A stretch of DNA of 64,000 nt from Arcuatula senhousia (GCA_963971305.1 OZ020304.1:19388103-19452102); one strand, 5' to 3'. Counted from the stretch's first letter, positions 34,844 to 46,369 are shown. Notes: generated from the sequence alone by a model not told the origin. A program made the numbers and translations.

Positions 34844-35055
34844 AAACACACAAACGACCAAACCAATGTTATATACACAACTCATATACAAAATGTTTAA
34901 CATAACCACAGATAGACGCATGTACTGACGAGCGAACCAATTTCTATTGTTTAAGAACAAACTTACCTGAATTATTTTTATTCAATATTTTGATGACAAT
35001 GATTTTTTTGTTTTGATTTATTATAAAACAGACAATAAAACACAATAAAACTTAC

Positions 35056-35112
35056 ATGCAAGAAGAACAAGTGCAATAATCATTGCTTTCGCTGCTTTCC
35101 CACCTGATGAAT
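35056..35112 (-). CDS. Leader or membrane exon with hydrophobic MIIALVLLA
   Basis: The 57-nt exon has an acceptor TCTTTTACAG ending at 35113 and a consensus donor T|GTAAGT after 35056; both boundaries are phase 1. It encodes SSGGKAAKAMIIALVLLA and a split codon that joins GT of the 27.7-kb Ig exon to give Cys. An ATG at 35083-35081 would start a short signal peptide directly before the Ig domain; alternatively it is part of a transmembrane exon preceded by other exons. The RT-element tail ends only a few bases upstream. Confidence 0.5.
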
Positions 35113-36240
35113 CTGTAAAAGAGACAAAGAGGCACCAATGGGGCATTCGAGTGTCAAAAGTCCGAAAAGGCAACGACGAAACCGGTAAACACGAACAAGA
35201 ACAGCACGAAGAAACACAAAACACAAAATCAACCGAACGGAAATCAACAACGGGAACTCAAGTCGTAACATGAGTGAACTCAGGTGCTCCGGAAGAGTAA
35301 GCGGTTCCTGTCTGCTATAGCACACCCGTCGTGATGCTAATTTCCAATTCAGTGGGTCAAATCCGGTAGAGGAAGACAAAACAAATTCTACGACAAACCA
35401 AAATCTGCACTCATTTGAGAGATAGAAATCCCATATTTGTCTACGAGTGCGCGGTGTCTACGGTAAAATTTCTTGAGTAAAGACAGCAACCGTGGAGCAA
35501 CATAACCCTGTGTCAGCAATTTCTGTGTCAAACGTGACGGTCTGTTAAAGAAATCAGTGTAATTCCTGCAAACTCGGGAGTAACGAATCAACTGTGATAC
35601 GAAGACTCCATAAACAGGAGCGGACGGAATGTTGCTGCACAAAGGGAAAGTTGAAGTCATCACGTTTGTCATAGAGCTTTGTTGAAAGTCATCCTTGATA
35701 GTCAATTTCGAGATGTAGATCTAAATATGAAGCAGACTTCCTAGAATCCGTTGTGTCCTTTATCTCAAGTTCCTGGGGATACATGAGATGGAGAAAGTCA
35801 CTAAATCGGGAATTGTGCAAGTTCATCATCAATATAACGGAACGTGAGGTTAAAAGAGAGAGCTAGTCTACAATCTTTTTTGTCTAGAAGAGATTTTAAG
35901 AAGTCTGCTTCATATGAATGTAGAAACAAATCAGCATGCAAATGTGCACAATTGGTGCCCATTGGAATCCCTATTGCTTGCTGAAAAACACGTCCACCAA
36001 ACTGAACAAATATGTTGTCGACAAGAAAATTGAGCATGTCGACTATTTGGTCTTCAGTATATTTGTTCTTTTTCTTAGACTCATTGATGACAAAGTAAGT
36101 CTTGCTGTAATCGACTACCAAATATTTTTAATGCGTTTTCCATTCTTTTTGAAAAAGCTGCGTTTAATCAGCTGTGCCATTCGTGATTTGAGTTGTTCAT
36201 GAGGAATGGAAGTGGAAAGAGTGAAGAAATGAAACGATAA
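35108..36240 (-). pseudogene. Penelope-like RT element (subfamily 2), truncated, best-preserved copy
   Basis: The minus frame 36121-35801 gives YFVINESKKKNKYTEDQI, VQFGGRVFQQAIGIPMGTNC (template-binding loop), HADLFLHSYEADFL and FRYIDDE (catalytic site). Frame 35705-35388 gives AYGVFVSQLIRYSR..C, LTQKLLTQGYVAPRLLS and a C-terminus MSADFGLS. The tail 35108-35390 follows. A frameshift separates the halves and the 5' third is absent. Family placement with Penelope-like RTs is by motif memory. Confidence 0.8.
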
Positions 36241-36339
36241 ATTCAAAAGTAAATTAGAATTTTTTTTTCATTGTGTGCCAATTTAGTTTTATCGTAAGTG
36301 GATGTCAATAAAAGTGTAAGTTTTGTTATTGTATATATG

Positions 36340-36690
36340 CACATGCCATTGAGTATTGTTACTACATACATTAAAGTAATAATAAAGCAGTTTGGGGGGA
36401 AAATACAATGTAAAAATAATCACTTAACTGTTGCATAATCATAAAATTAGAGCTTTCGCGCTTTCATGAAAACGAAAATTTTAATAATGTGCATGTACCG
36501 GCTGATTTTAGAAAAAAAGTTCGATACCAATGGCCACTTATTAACTTTCGTGAACATCATTCCGATTTTTAACAAATATATCAAAACAAACAAAAATGCA
36601 TTTTGAAGTGAGAACATTTAAAGCTCTGATTTAATATTATTTCATATTTCTTCTTTATTTGACAAGTAAAACTTTTCCGCTATTAACATG
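36340..36690. repeat. Repeat X, inverted copy of 37228-37575
   Basis: This segment (AAAGTAATAATAAAGCAGTTT, AATAATGTGCATG, CAATGGCCACTT) reappears in reverse complement at 37228-37575 over its full length. It lies directly outside the large inverted repeat. Confidence 0.7.
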
Positions 36691-36954
36691 ATTAAGAAAT
36701 CCTGATTAAAAGTGTTTAAAGTAATCATAAATAAAAAAAATCTATAGATTTTTTAACAGTATTTTTAAGCCTTAAAGATATAAATTGTTAATTTAAACTT
36801 TTATTAAAGCTACAAAAAGTCCATTTAACAGTGGGATTTTTGCAGAATTTAACAAAAAATTGTCTTTAACAATCATATGCAAATTAGATGCATACGACCC
36901 AAGTTTGAACTCACTCGGAAGTACCCGCGCAAGCCCATCTAAAAATACTTAAGA

Positions 36955-37790
36955 AATGGATGTAAACAAACGTGGTCTGAAAAGGTATGTTCTGCATATG
37001 GCTTTTGTAACTGTTTTGGTTTTGCCTTACCCTGTTCCCCTTTAAAATGATACCAATAACAAGAGAAAGTGGTTTAGAAATCCCCAAAATGAGAATCTTA
37101 TATCATTGAATTAATCGAGATTTCAATTAAATAGTCCCGGTTAATATATAGCACGATAAATGGAAAACAGTTACGTGTGTGTTGTTATTATTTGTAAGTT
37201 AAACACTTTTTTATCAGTATTTCTTAATAGCGGAAAGGTTTTACTTGCCAAATAAAGAAGAAATATGAAATGATATTAAACACAGAGATTAGCATGCTCT
37301 TACTTCAAATACATTTTTGTTTGTTTTGATATGTTCGGTAAAAATCGTAATGTTGTTCACGAAAGTTAACAAGTGGCCATTGGTATCAAACTTCTTTCAA
37401 AAATCAGCTAAATTTCTAGCTGGTCGACGCACATTATTTAAATTTTCGTCTTCATAAAAACGCGAAAGCTTTAATTTTTTTGATTATGCAACAGTTAAGT
37501 GATTATTTTTACATTGCAATATTTTTCCCAAAACTGCTTTATTATTCCTTTAACATGTAAATAATAACAACACTCCTTTAATCGTGTTATATATTAACCG
37601 GGCCTATTTAATTGAAAACTCGATTAATTCAATGACATAAGAGTCTCACTGGGATTATTTCTAAACTACTTTGAATTTCTTTTGTTATTGGTATCATTTT
37701 AAAGAAGAACAGGGTAAGGAAAAAGCAAAACAGTTACAAAAGCCATATGCAGAACATACCTTTTAAGACCACGTTTAATTGTTTACATCA
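36955..37790. mobile_element. Foldback insertion inside the left arm
   Basis: The arms 36955-37205 and 37550-37790 are mutual reverse complements (GTGGTCTGAAAAGGTATGTT against AACATACCTTTTAAGACCAC). The 345-bp loop is the inverted copy of repeat X. In the right arm of the host element only about 23 bp sits at the corresponding place. Confidence 0.7.
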
Positions 37791-39495
37791 ATTTCACTGT
37801 CGTGTACGTGAGAAGGATCGGTCATTTCAAGATGGCAGACACTTCGTAGGGTCAAATCAGGGGGTTGTATTTTCAGTAGTATTGTATGAAATCTACAGCA
37901 CTTTACGAAATCTAATGTATCTCCGAAGGAAGGTAATAGAATTTTCTACTACATATAAAAGACCGATGGAAAAAGGCATGGATAGATTTTCCATGTAAGA
38001 CTCCCAAAGTCGAGTTAACATCTGAAATGAAAATCGAAGCGGGCATTTCTCTTGAAATCGGTAATTTTACACAAAACTATAGGCTTAACTTACCGAAACG
38101 CAACTCTGGAAGCATTCTTTAAAGGGAAGCCACGAATTTTCTTTCGTGTTGTACGAATATATGTTGAAAGATGTTCACAATTTAGATTTAAAAGTTTTGT
38201 TTATTTCAAGGAGCAGTCCTGTGGTAATCTTGAGAAAATGTGTTCAGGATCGGACTTCTGTCGTATTTTGGTTCAGGATCGGTCTTCCATGTAGAAACAT
38301 TTTAATACAAGAGATATGTACTAAATAGACAGTGTCTGGGCTTTTTTTATTGTCCAATAGGAAAAGTAATTGGAATAGAGCCCACTGACGAAGAAAATCA
38401 ATGATAAGATGCAAATACAGTTCAACGTCTTGCCAAAAAAAAAAATCAGCCCAGGCATACTACGAATTGATTGAAGAGGGTATTTGTGTTATGCGTGATT
38501 GGGTCATTTTTGGTTTTTCTTGAATTGTGATTAAAAAAATAATGTTTCCCTTGAACTGTGATTTTTCCATACCATGACCCAGATCCCCATCAGAATTCTA
38601 TTGTTGATTGATGAAAAGTTAAACTGAATCTAGTTGACTCGTTCTGTTGATATACGTTGAAAACAAAAATAAAAGAATTACAGTTACACATTGACTCTAA
38701 CAAAATATTCATAGAGGGGAGCAAGTCCCTGTGTATCAACCATATTGGTATGGTAGTTCCACCTAGTGATGCTGAGCACAAAGCATGCTTCGGGCGCTGA
38801 CTGTGATCTATCTTTTTTTCGAACAAAGGACCACAAACAAAAGAATACTAGTAGTTAAATTTCATTACCACTTACAGACAAGTTCCACATCATTTATTGG
38901 TACGTGTAAGGTAAATGCACCTAATGATGCTTAGCACAATGCATACTTAAGATGCTGGCTGTGACCAATATGCTCCGTATAGATTACCGCACTAACAGAA
39001 GACTGGTAAAAGTCCATTTCTTCTTATAGCAATCCTGAGTACGATGTAAGCTTTGTAATCGATATATCTGTTTCCAAATTACTACTTATAACTTTAAATA
39101 CATTATTTTGGTCTAAATGGACTACTTAGTATCATCAAATGAAATCAAATTGTTTGTTTCATGGCTTTTCTGTCCTTATCTTACTTTGTGTCTTGAAAAA
39201 ATATCAGTACTTAGCACAAGAGTGTCAAGTGTAGATTTTATTTTCTATCAGAAACTAGGTTTTTACATAATTATGAATGAAAAGCATTTCAACAAACTTA
39301 TAATAGAAGGTAAGATATGTGGCCAAACAAGTCTAGTCTTGTGCTCAGCAGAACATGTACAGAAACGTGCATGGCCTAAGCCATATTTGTTTTGAGAGAA
39401 TGTGTTATGAATAAAACAATGATTCATTAAAACCCAGTTATTTTTCGTTGATTTGCACGTGCGTCTCATTATTGTTTCCCTTCTTCAGATCGATT

Positions 39496-40215
39496 ATTAT
39501 CCCCGCACTAGCGAAAGCGCGGGGATAATGATTTGCTGTTCGATGTACGTACGTACATACATGTACGTATGGCGTTAATATCTATAGGAAAATCTATGTA
39601 ACCACTGGTAGCAGAAAGATGACACTTGGGTCATTAATTGTATTGTGGGTAGGGACTGTGCCGAAGGTTCGGAATATGGAATAATGCTCTTAGGTGCTGG
39701 GCTGCATAGGTAGCCTAAGGACACGTTATTACTTCGTCACGCAACTCTTCATAGGTTATTTGGAATAAAGAACTGAAACTTGGGTCAGTAGTTGCACTAT
39801 AAATGTAGATTCTGTCAAAGGTTTCGGAATTTCGATAATAACCCTAGAGTCTGGGCTGCATAGATATCCTAAAGGCTCATTCCTTTTTCATGCAACTCCT
39901 CCTATAGGTTATTTAGAATAGAGAACTGAAACTTGGCTCATTAGTTGCACTATGGATTAAGATTCTGTCGAAGGTTTCGGAATTTTGAAAATGGCCCTGT
40001 GGGCTGGGCTGCATTGGTAGCTTAATGGCACATTAATCTTTCGTCACGCATAATTCTTTACATTACTATCACTCCCACTACCAGGGTAAGGTCTTATCAA
40101 TACATATACATTTGATAGTACAGGTAATGCTCATTATAGTCACAGTTTATTTCTTTCAATTATTTGCCCTTATACTATCAAACACCAGAGTAGCGAGGGG
40201 ATATATGCAGCGTGG
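39496..40215 (+). mobile_element. Family-E hairpin-ended element with ~145-bp units
   Basis: It starts with the hairpin ATTATCCCCGC ... GCGGGGATAAT (39496-39529), then an (ACGT)-type microsatellite (39545-39570), then about three units with GAACTGAAACTTGG, AAGGTTTCGGAAT and GGGCTGCATAGG. The 3' region ACACCAGAGTAGCGAGGGGA recurs inverted at 54.5 kb, and the units recur inverted at 57.8-58.3 kb. Confidence 0.65.
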
Positions 40216-41260
40216 CTGCTTTGACTAGTTTATGTGGCGGGTTCCATGGTGTAAATCCTTTTCACGAAAATTCATGTATTTTTTTGCAGATATACAGCAA
40301 GATCAGCGTGTTACCTTTCCTTTTCTTCCTTAGTACACTATAGCATGTATAGGCAGACCCCTTCTTTTCAATCATTTTGGGATCCGTCCCGGGTTAACGA
40401 TTTCTTGTCAAATTCGACAATAAATAAAGCCCAGAAACGGTCTATTTCGTACTAACTCTTGTATTTAAATATTAAAATGTTCCTACATTTAGAAGACCGA
40501 TCCTGAACCAAAATTCGACAGAAGTCCGATCCTGAACACATTTTCTCAAGATTAATATGCAAATTACCACAGGATTGCTCCTTGACATAAACAAAACTTT
40601 TAAATCTAAATTGTGAACATCTTTCAAGATATATTCGAACAACATGAATGATGATTGGTGGCCTCCGATTAAAGAATGCTTCCAGAGTTGCGTTTCGGTA
40701 AGTTAAGCATATGGTTTTGTGTAAAATTACCGATTTCAGGAGAAATGCCCGCTTCGATTTTCATTTCAGATGTTTACTCGACTTTGGGAGTCTCACGTGG
40801 AAAATCGATCCATGCTTTTTTCCATCGGTCTTTTATATGTAGAAGACAATTCTATTACCTTCCTTCGGAGATATATAAGATTTTGTAAAGTGCTGTAGAT
40901 TTCATACAATACCGCTAAAAAGACAACCCCCTGATTTGACTCTACGAAGTGTCTGCCATCTTGAAATGACCGATCCTTCTCACGTACACGACAGTGAATT
41001 TCCTAAAGTAGTTTAAGTTGGACTTCCGAGTGAGTTCAAACTTGGGTCGTATGCATCTAGTTCGGGACGCAATGGATTGTTAAGGACAATTTTATGTTAA
41101 ATTCTGCAAAAATCCCACTGTTTAATGGACTTTATGTAGCTTTAATGAAAGTTTTTATTAACAATTACTATTATTAAAGCTTAAAAAGACTGTTAAAAAT
41201 TTTATTATTTTTTATTTATTATTTCTTTAAATAAAAATATTTAATGAGCGATAAACGAAA

Positions 41261-42342
41261 GTGTCAAAAGAGACGTAGTCTTCCAAAATTGTTAGAACAA
41301 AGAAGTACTGGTTTAGCACCGAAGATATGCATTATAAGAGTATAAAGTTTCTAAGATTAAGCAAACGTAGAAATGAAAAAAAAACATATAATTTGTTAGG
41401 GACGTAAGTCCCTTTAACCAGTAGAAATCCCCAAGTGTATTTGTATATGAAGTCATGTGACTTCGTAGATGTGACATGACTTTTTTAGTTAGTACTGGAA
41501 GTCAAATTTCATTTCACTTTTAAAAACGTATTCATTATAATTTCTTAAAATGCCCTTTTAGTTTTGATTATTTTTTATATCAATAAAACATATTTTGAGC
41601 TAATTAACAAATGTTAAAATTGCAATTAGAGTTTTTAAAGAATTTTATTCAAGATCATAGTCAAACGCTCATGTAACCCACTTTGTGGCGAAACCAAAAA
41701 AAATATGACAGACGACATAATTCACTGAAAGGCAACTCTAACTACATGCATGGGTGTTTGGCCAAGTTTATTACCCTATCTAGACAAAGTGTATTCTTTA
41801 GTTAGATAAACATTATTATTGAACCGCGATAAAACTAGCCTGGGGTTGTAAATACACTGCCCCTGTGAGTGATTAGCCAAATATGCAGACCAGTACCCGA
41901 CGTGATACGATGGGATCACCAGACGCTAACATAGTGCATGTAATGGTAAGGCAAAACCAATATTTCTGACCAAGTCAAAGTTACTTAGTACGACCTCAAA
42001 CAGGGGTGCCTGTCTAATATTTTTAAAATCTATATTTGACAAGTTTAACGATCGGGCTGATAATAATTCATTTGACCTTTGGTTCACCATCGGTTTAATA
42101 CTAAGTACTCAGGTGAGTGTCAATAAACATAATAAAGCCATTATTTTATGCATATCTAAGGTGCAGCTTCTCATCAGAAAGATTTTTGTTCTAGATTTTT
42201 GCTGTACATAATGATTGATAGACAAGTAGAAAGAATAAATACTATTATGCAAACCGTGTAAAAGATATTTAACAATATACTAAACCATCCATGTTAGAAG
42301 AATTAAGTAGTCCGGTATATATATATTTGTTCCTTTATTTGG
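41261..42342. other. Spacer, nothing recognised
   Basis: AT-rich with no motif-bearing frame. Confidence 0.4.
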
Positions 42343-42576
42343 TGGAGTTTTAAATCCCCGAGGTTAACCCGCTCCGGCATCAACACTTTTGTGTTGACGA
42401 ACACATCAAAGATAAAAATTATCCGTTTAAAATTCTAAATTGCCAAAACCCTAAGGTTCTTCCTACCCCAGACATAGTTGGTCTTAGTCATAATTTGGTT
42501 TCTCGTTCGACATATTTTGGTTTAATTCTTTGCTTTTCATATTCATTTAGTGTTTGGCATTTTCAACTATTGGTAG

Positions 42577-42621
42577 AGCGCCCCTGATGAGTCTTGAATA
42601 GACGAAACGCGCGTGAGGCGA
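42577..42621 (+). ncRNA. Type-I hammerhead ribozyme motif, unit 1 (mutated)
   Basis: Core CTGATGAG (42584-42591), stem-II hairpin GTCT TGAAT AGAC, then GAAA and CGCGCG as stem III. The cleavage-site base is G (GTG where functional copies have GTC) and the last stem-I pair is mismatched, so self-cleavage is unlikely. Confidence 0.8.
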
Positions 42622-42825
42622 AGCAAAATTTATTGTCTGGAACTTTGTTGTAATTATATTTCTAACATCCGTGATGGTTAGCGCTGCTCTTGGAGTTTTA
42701 ATTCCCCGGGGTTAACCCGCTCCGGAATCAACACTTTTGTGCTGACGAACACATCAAAGCTATAAATTATCCGTTTAAATTTCTAAATTGTCAAAACCAT
42801 AAGGTTCTTCTAACCCCAGACATGG

Positions 42826-43561
42826 AGCTTACAAACAATATTCTAAAACAATACGGATTTGGTAGAGAGATTAAACTCGAATATCTAGTCATTGGCTATA
42901 AAATACTAGATCCAAGTTACAATGACTTCAATACTCTTTTCACACTTTTAGGCTTTTCTATCTACAAAACGTATTATGTTTCCGAACAACGTACAAAACC
43001 AAAGGATATTTTCAAAATTTTCAAACAAGAACTTTATCAGTATCTTTCCATAATAGATCGTGTAAAGGAAAACAGCATTATCCACTTTTTTAGAATGATG
43101 CTTAGTTAACTTACTTACCCAGTCACTTATTTTAAATCCGTCCTATATGAGTGACACATTAAATGTATAAAATACCCATTCATAAATTAAAACCACGTGG
43201 TCTCTATAGAAAACCAGTAAAGCGTAAATAACGGAATTTAAAAGTACAAATTAATCAATACAAAACTGTGTAATAGTTGTTTATGTTATTCTTATTGGGA
43301 TAATTTTGAGCAAGTTTATTACTTAAGAAAAAATGAAATAAGTTTTATATGTTTATAATTGTAAATTTTAACACGATGTATTCAAAATCTGATGTACTTG
43401 AACTAACAAACTTTTGTTAATTATTGTCTATGTAATACCCAGCTTACATAGACACTAATATTACTGGGTACATCATCTATTAAAGCTGTAATAGTTGATG
43501 TAATTGTGAACAGCTATAGTGCAATAAATTGTTATATGTTTAAAAAAAAAAAAAAAAAAAA
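42826..43561 (+). mobile_element. 5'-truncated LINE with poly(A) tail and 11-bp target duplication
   Basis: The direct repeat CCCAGACATGG lies at 42815-42825 and 43562-43572. The insert ends in about 20 A residues (43542-43561), with AATAAA about 15 bp before. The frame 42822-43109 (its ATG belongs to the target site) encodes YLVIGYKILDPSYNDF, LFTLLGFSIYKTYY and KPKDIFKIFKQEL. I read this as the extreme C-terminus of an L1/Tx1-like ORF2; that assignment is moderate, the insertion structure clear. Confidence 0.8.
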
Positions 43562-43669
43562 CCCAGACATGGTTGGTTTTAGTCAAAATTTGGTTTCTGG
43601 TTCGACATTTTTGGTTAAATTCTTTGCTCTTCATATTCATATAGTGTTTGGCATTTCAACTTTTAGTAG

Positions 43670-43716
43670 AGCGCTTCTGATGAGTCTTGAATAGACGAAA
43701 CGCGCGCCAGGCGTAG
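43670..43716 (+). ncRNA. Type-I hammerhead ribozyme motif, unit 2 (mutated)
   Basis: CTGATGAG at 43677-43684, stem II GTCT/AGAC, GAAA, and CGCGCG. The U of the U-H cleavage triplet is C (GCC), breaking the A-U pair closing stem III. Confidence 0.8.
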
Positions 43717-44142
43717 CAAAACTTATTGTCTGGAACTTTGTTGTAATTTATGTTTCTATTAAAGTAGATTAATTCTACATGTTCGGCAATATGTTGTTGT
43801 CACTGTTAATTCTTACTATAATTACTTCACCTTTTGACATAAACAGCTTCAGTTTTAATGATGGTTATGTTATATGATATACAAACTGCAGTTCATATAC
43901 ACCACACATACTTACATGACCTAGAGCTCGAATCGGTTATGTATTTAGATGCAACAGCCGGAGAGTGTCCCTGACCAGTATCGGTTAATATTTTCTTCCT
44001 GTAAATAATCAAATAAAACATAGGTTAAATTATCCACTATAAATAGCTACAGTCCCAATTAAAGGGAAAGTTTACGTTTTTGAGATATGGTTTTATGTCC
44101 AGAACAATATTTATTATATTCTGCAAATATTTACCTTCATAT

Positions 44143-44391
44143 CATCCTCGGAAACCCAGGGTTTCTTCACTCGCTTACTCATTCATCACCCCTGGGACAT
44201 AACGCATGAAATTCTTCGTTTTTGATAGTTTTGTATCGAGATTTATCTAATGCGATTTTAACATGTTTCTATTTATAAATAATATCAAGTTCAAGATCAG
44301 ATCCTGAACTCGAAACAAACAATTTCATGCGTTATGTCCCAGGGGTGATGAATGAGTAAGCGAGAGAAGAACCCCTGGGTTTCCGAGGATG
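44143..44391. mobile_element. 249-bp foldback MITE with 9-bp target duplication
   Basis: The ~71-bp arms 44143-44213 and 44321-44391 are reverse complements apart from a short indel (CATCCTCGGAAACCCAGG against CCTGGGTTTCCGAGGATG). CCTTCATAT flanks the element exactly at 44134-44142 and 44392-44400. A 9-bp duplication with long terminal repeats is typical of Mutator-like elements (inference). The ~107-bp centre has no coding content. Confidence 0.85.
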
Positions 44392-44915
44392 CCTTCATAT
44401 ATGTCTAAATACATCAGAGAGGTATTGATGTGATTTTTTAAATAGACCCCTACTCTACATAAGGAGTGTGTATATATAGTGTTCATTGGGCCTGTGCCAT
44501 TATTATAATGTGCTTGAGTCAATAAAATTATTCTTATTCTTATTCTCATAAAGGGTCTATTTTAGTACATCAGAATTTCCACCAAGTAGCAAAAAATCAT
44601 ATTATTTAATTGTTATTTAGTGATCATGTTGTATGTCTAATAAAAAGCAAAGTAATTAAAACAAATAAATGTCAACAAGATAATATATAAATTCATATTT
44701 TTATTTATTCATATGTTAAGGTAAGGTAAACATACAAAGCTCATCCTCGTCATGCGGATAATCTGCAAATCCCTCTGGCGTATTATCGCAGAGTGACGCT
44801 CCATGAGAAAAATCATCAAGTTCAACATAAAAATACCAAAGGAAGTATACATGTATGTAAATTAACAAGAACAGAATTCCTGGGTCCCCCGCCGAATGGC
44901 AAAAATTCAAGTCCA

Positions 44916-45664
44916 CTCACGTAACAGAAAGCAGATAAGCGACAGACCTGAAAATATGTTCTTCCTTGGTCCCCCATTAAGCAGCAAATAAGTAGATAAT
45001 TATAAATGACAGACTTGAAAATTAACGCTTCTCACCATATGAGACCCCTATCTAAAGCTTCATACCATATATCGAAAGCATACGAATATACGAATATAAG
45101 TACCTGAGAAATATGCAAGGACAATTTTCCATTTTTGACTCATAAAATTTTTTAGTCCGCTCGTTCAACAGGAAGTAGGTAAGCGACAGACCTAGACACA
45201 AATCCCATTATGTAGGACCCCTACCTGAATGTGCATTCCAAATATGGAAGCCTACCAATAGTAGAAGCTTAGAAATCTGTTACAATTTCATTTTTGACCC
45301 TTAAAATGTTCTACGTCAGCTCGTTAAATAGGGAGAAGGTAAACCAGACCTGGGAACACATTGCACCATATTGGACCTCAACCTGAAGCTGCATACCAAA
45401 AAATATGGAAAGCCTACAAATAGCAAAAGCTGAGAAATCTGTTACAGACAAATCCATTTGACCCTAAAATCTTCTAAGTCAGCTCGTAAAACAGGGAGTA
45501 GATCATCCTACCAAATACTAAAAGCCTAGAAATAAAAGTAACTGAGAAATCTGTAACCCCAAAATCCATTGAAAACATCACCCAGTCAGCTCGTTAAACA
45601 GGAAGTAGGTCAGCGACAGACCTAGACACGCATCCAATAATATTGTACCCCTACCTGAAGTTGC
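44916..45664. repeat. Diverged tandem array, ~105-165-bp units
   Basis: GCTCGTTCAACAGGAAGTAG, TAAGCGACAGACCT and AAGCCTA..AATA..AAAGC-like blocks recur at about 44917, 44985, 45166, 45319, 45482 and 45589. Units also share CCCCTACCTGAA and GAGAAATCTGT. It may be the satellite core of another element. Confidence 0.55.
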
Positions 45665-46013
45665 ATATCAAATATGGAAGAAGCAAAGAGGCACCAATAG
45701 AGCATTCGAGTGTCAAAAGTCCGAAAGGGCAACAACAAAACCGGTCAACACGAACTAGAACTACACTAAGAAACACAAAACACAATATCAACCGATCAGA
45801 ACTATATAGCGGGCAGGAACCGCTTACTCTTCCGGGGCACCTGAGTTCACTGTTGTTACGACTTGAGGGCGCGTAGTTCTGATCGGTTGATATTGTGTTT
45901 TGTGTTTCTTAGTGTAGTTCTAGTTCGTGTTGACCGGTTTTGTTGTTGCCCTTTCGGACTTTTGACACTCGAATGCTCTATTGGTGCCTCTTTGCTTCTT
46001 CCATATTTGATAT
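45665..46013. repeat. Perfect 140-bp inverted repeat of an RT-element tail
   Basis: The arms 45665-45804 and 45874-46013 are exact reverse complements by eye, separated by 69 bp. Both arms carry the subfamily-2 tail (GAAGCAAAGAGGCACCAATA, GTCAAAAGTCCGAAAGGGCA). The spacer GGAACCGCTTACTCTTCCGG continues the normal tail. Confidence 0.85.
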
Positions 46014-46335
46014 AGCTCACCCGTCGTGTTGCTAATTTCCAGTTCAGTGTGTCAAATCCGGTAAAGGAAGACAAAACAAATTTCTATGACAAACCAACAT
46101 CTGCACTCATTTTAGAGATTGAAATCCCTTATTGGTCTACATGATGTCAACCGTAGAATTTCTAACCATGGAGTAACATCTCAATTACTGTTAGCAATTT
46201 CTGTTTCAAACCTGACGCTCTGCCAAGGAAATCGATGTATTTCCCGCAAGCTCTGGGGTAACGAGTCAACTGTGATACGAAGACACCATCAGCAGGAGCA
46301 GACGGTATGTTGCTACACAAAAAGTGAAACCTTTG
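46014..46335 (-). pseudogene. Subfamily-2 RT element C-terminal fragment, 5'-truncated
   Basis: It follows from the tail above: CACCCGTCGTGTTGCTAATT, AATCCGGTAAAGG, then decayed RT C-terminus (CAACTGTGATACGAAGAC, TATGTTGCTACACAAAAAG). The truncation point is near 46335. Confidence 0.6.
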
Positions 46336-46369
46336 CAGCGGGAGACAAAAACAGGGTTGGGGTCCAGTT

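Larger units (their letters stand above)
36715..41260. mobile_element. 4.5-kb element bounded by ~840-bp inverted repeats
   Basis: The left arm is 36715-36945 plus 37793-38355. The right arm is 40420-41260 in reverse complement, for example TTCAGGATCGGACTTCTGTC at 38243 against GACAGAAGTCCGATCCTGAA at 40518. The left arm is split by an 840-bp foldback insertion. The interior has no transposase-like frame but contains a hairpin-ended family-E element. It looks like a non-autonomous foldback transposon. Confidence 0.7.
42343..43762 (+). mobile_element. Retrozyme-like tandem dimer (unit ~348 bp) split by a LINE
   Basis: Two head-to-tail units begin TGGAGTTTTAAATCCCCG (42343) and TGGAGTTTTAATTCCCCG (42691), 348 bp apart. 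Each has the block order CCGCTCCGG, ACGAACACATCAAAG, CCCAGACATGG, AGTGTTTGGCATTT, a hammerhead core, then TGTCTGGAACTTTGTTGTAAT. With the LINE (and one copy of its 11-bp duplication) removed, the hammerheads are about 344 bp apart. No protein is encoded. Tandem small units each with a type-I hammerhead match animal retrozymes, which rely on other retroelements' RT (established for the class; mobility here is inferred). Confidence 0.8.

Noticed and set aside
37795..38328. Frames of 60-83 codons near 37.8-38.3 kb
   Set aside because: They lie in an inverted-repeat arm; the mirrored arm at 40.4-41.0 kb does not keep the frames.
42822..43109. 95-codon ORF as an independent gene
   Set aside because: Its ATG lies in the target-site duplication and the rest is the C-terminus of a 5'-truncated LINE with a poly(A) tail.
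44716..44916. Minus frame with hydrophobic ILFLLIYIHVYFLWYFY as a transmembrane exon
   Set aside because: A GTGAGT donor lies before it rather than after, no acceptor of usable phase was found, and the flank is a tandem repeat.
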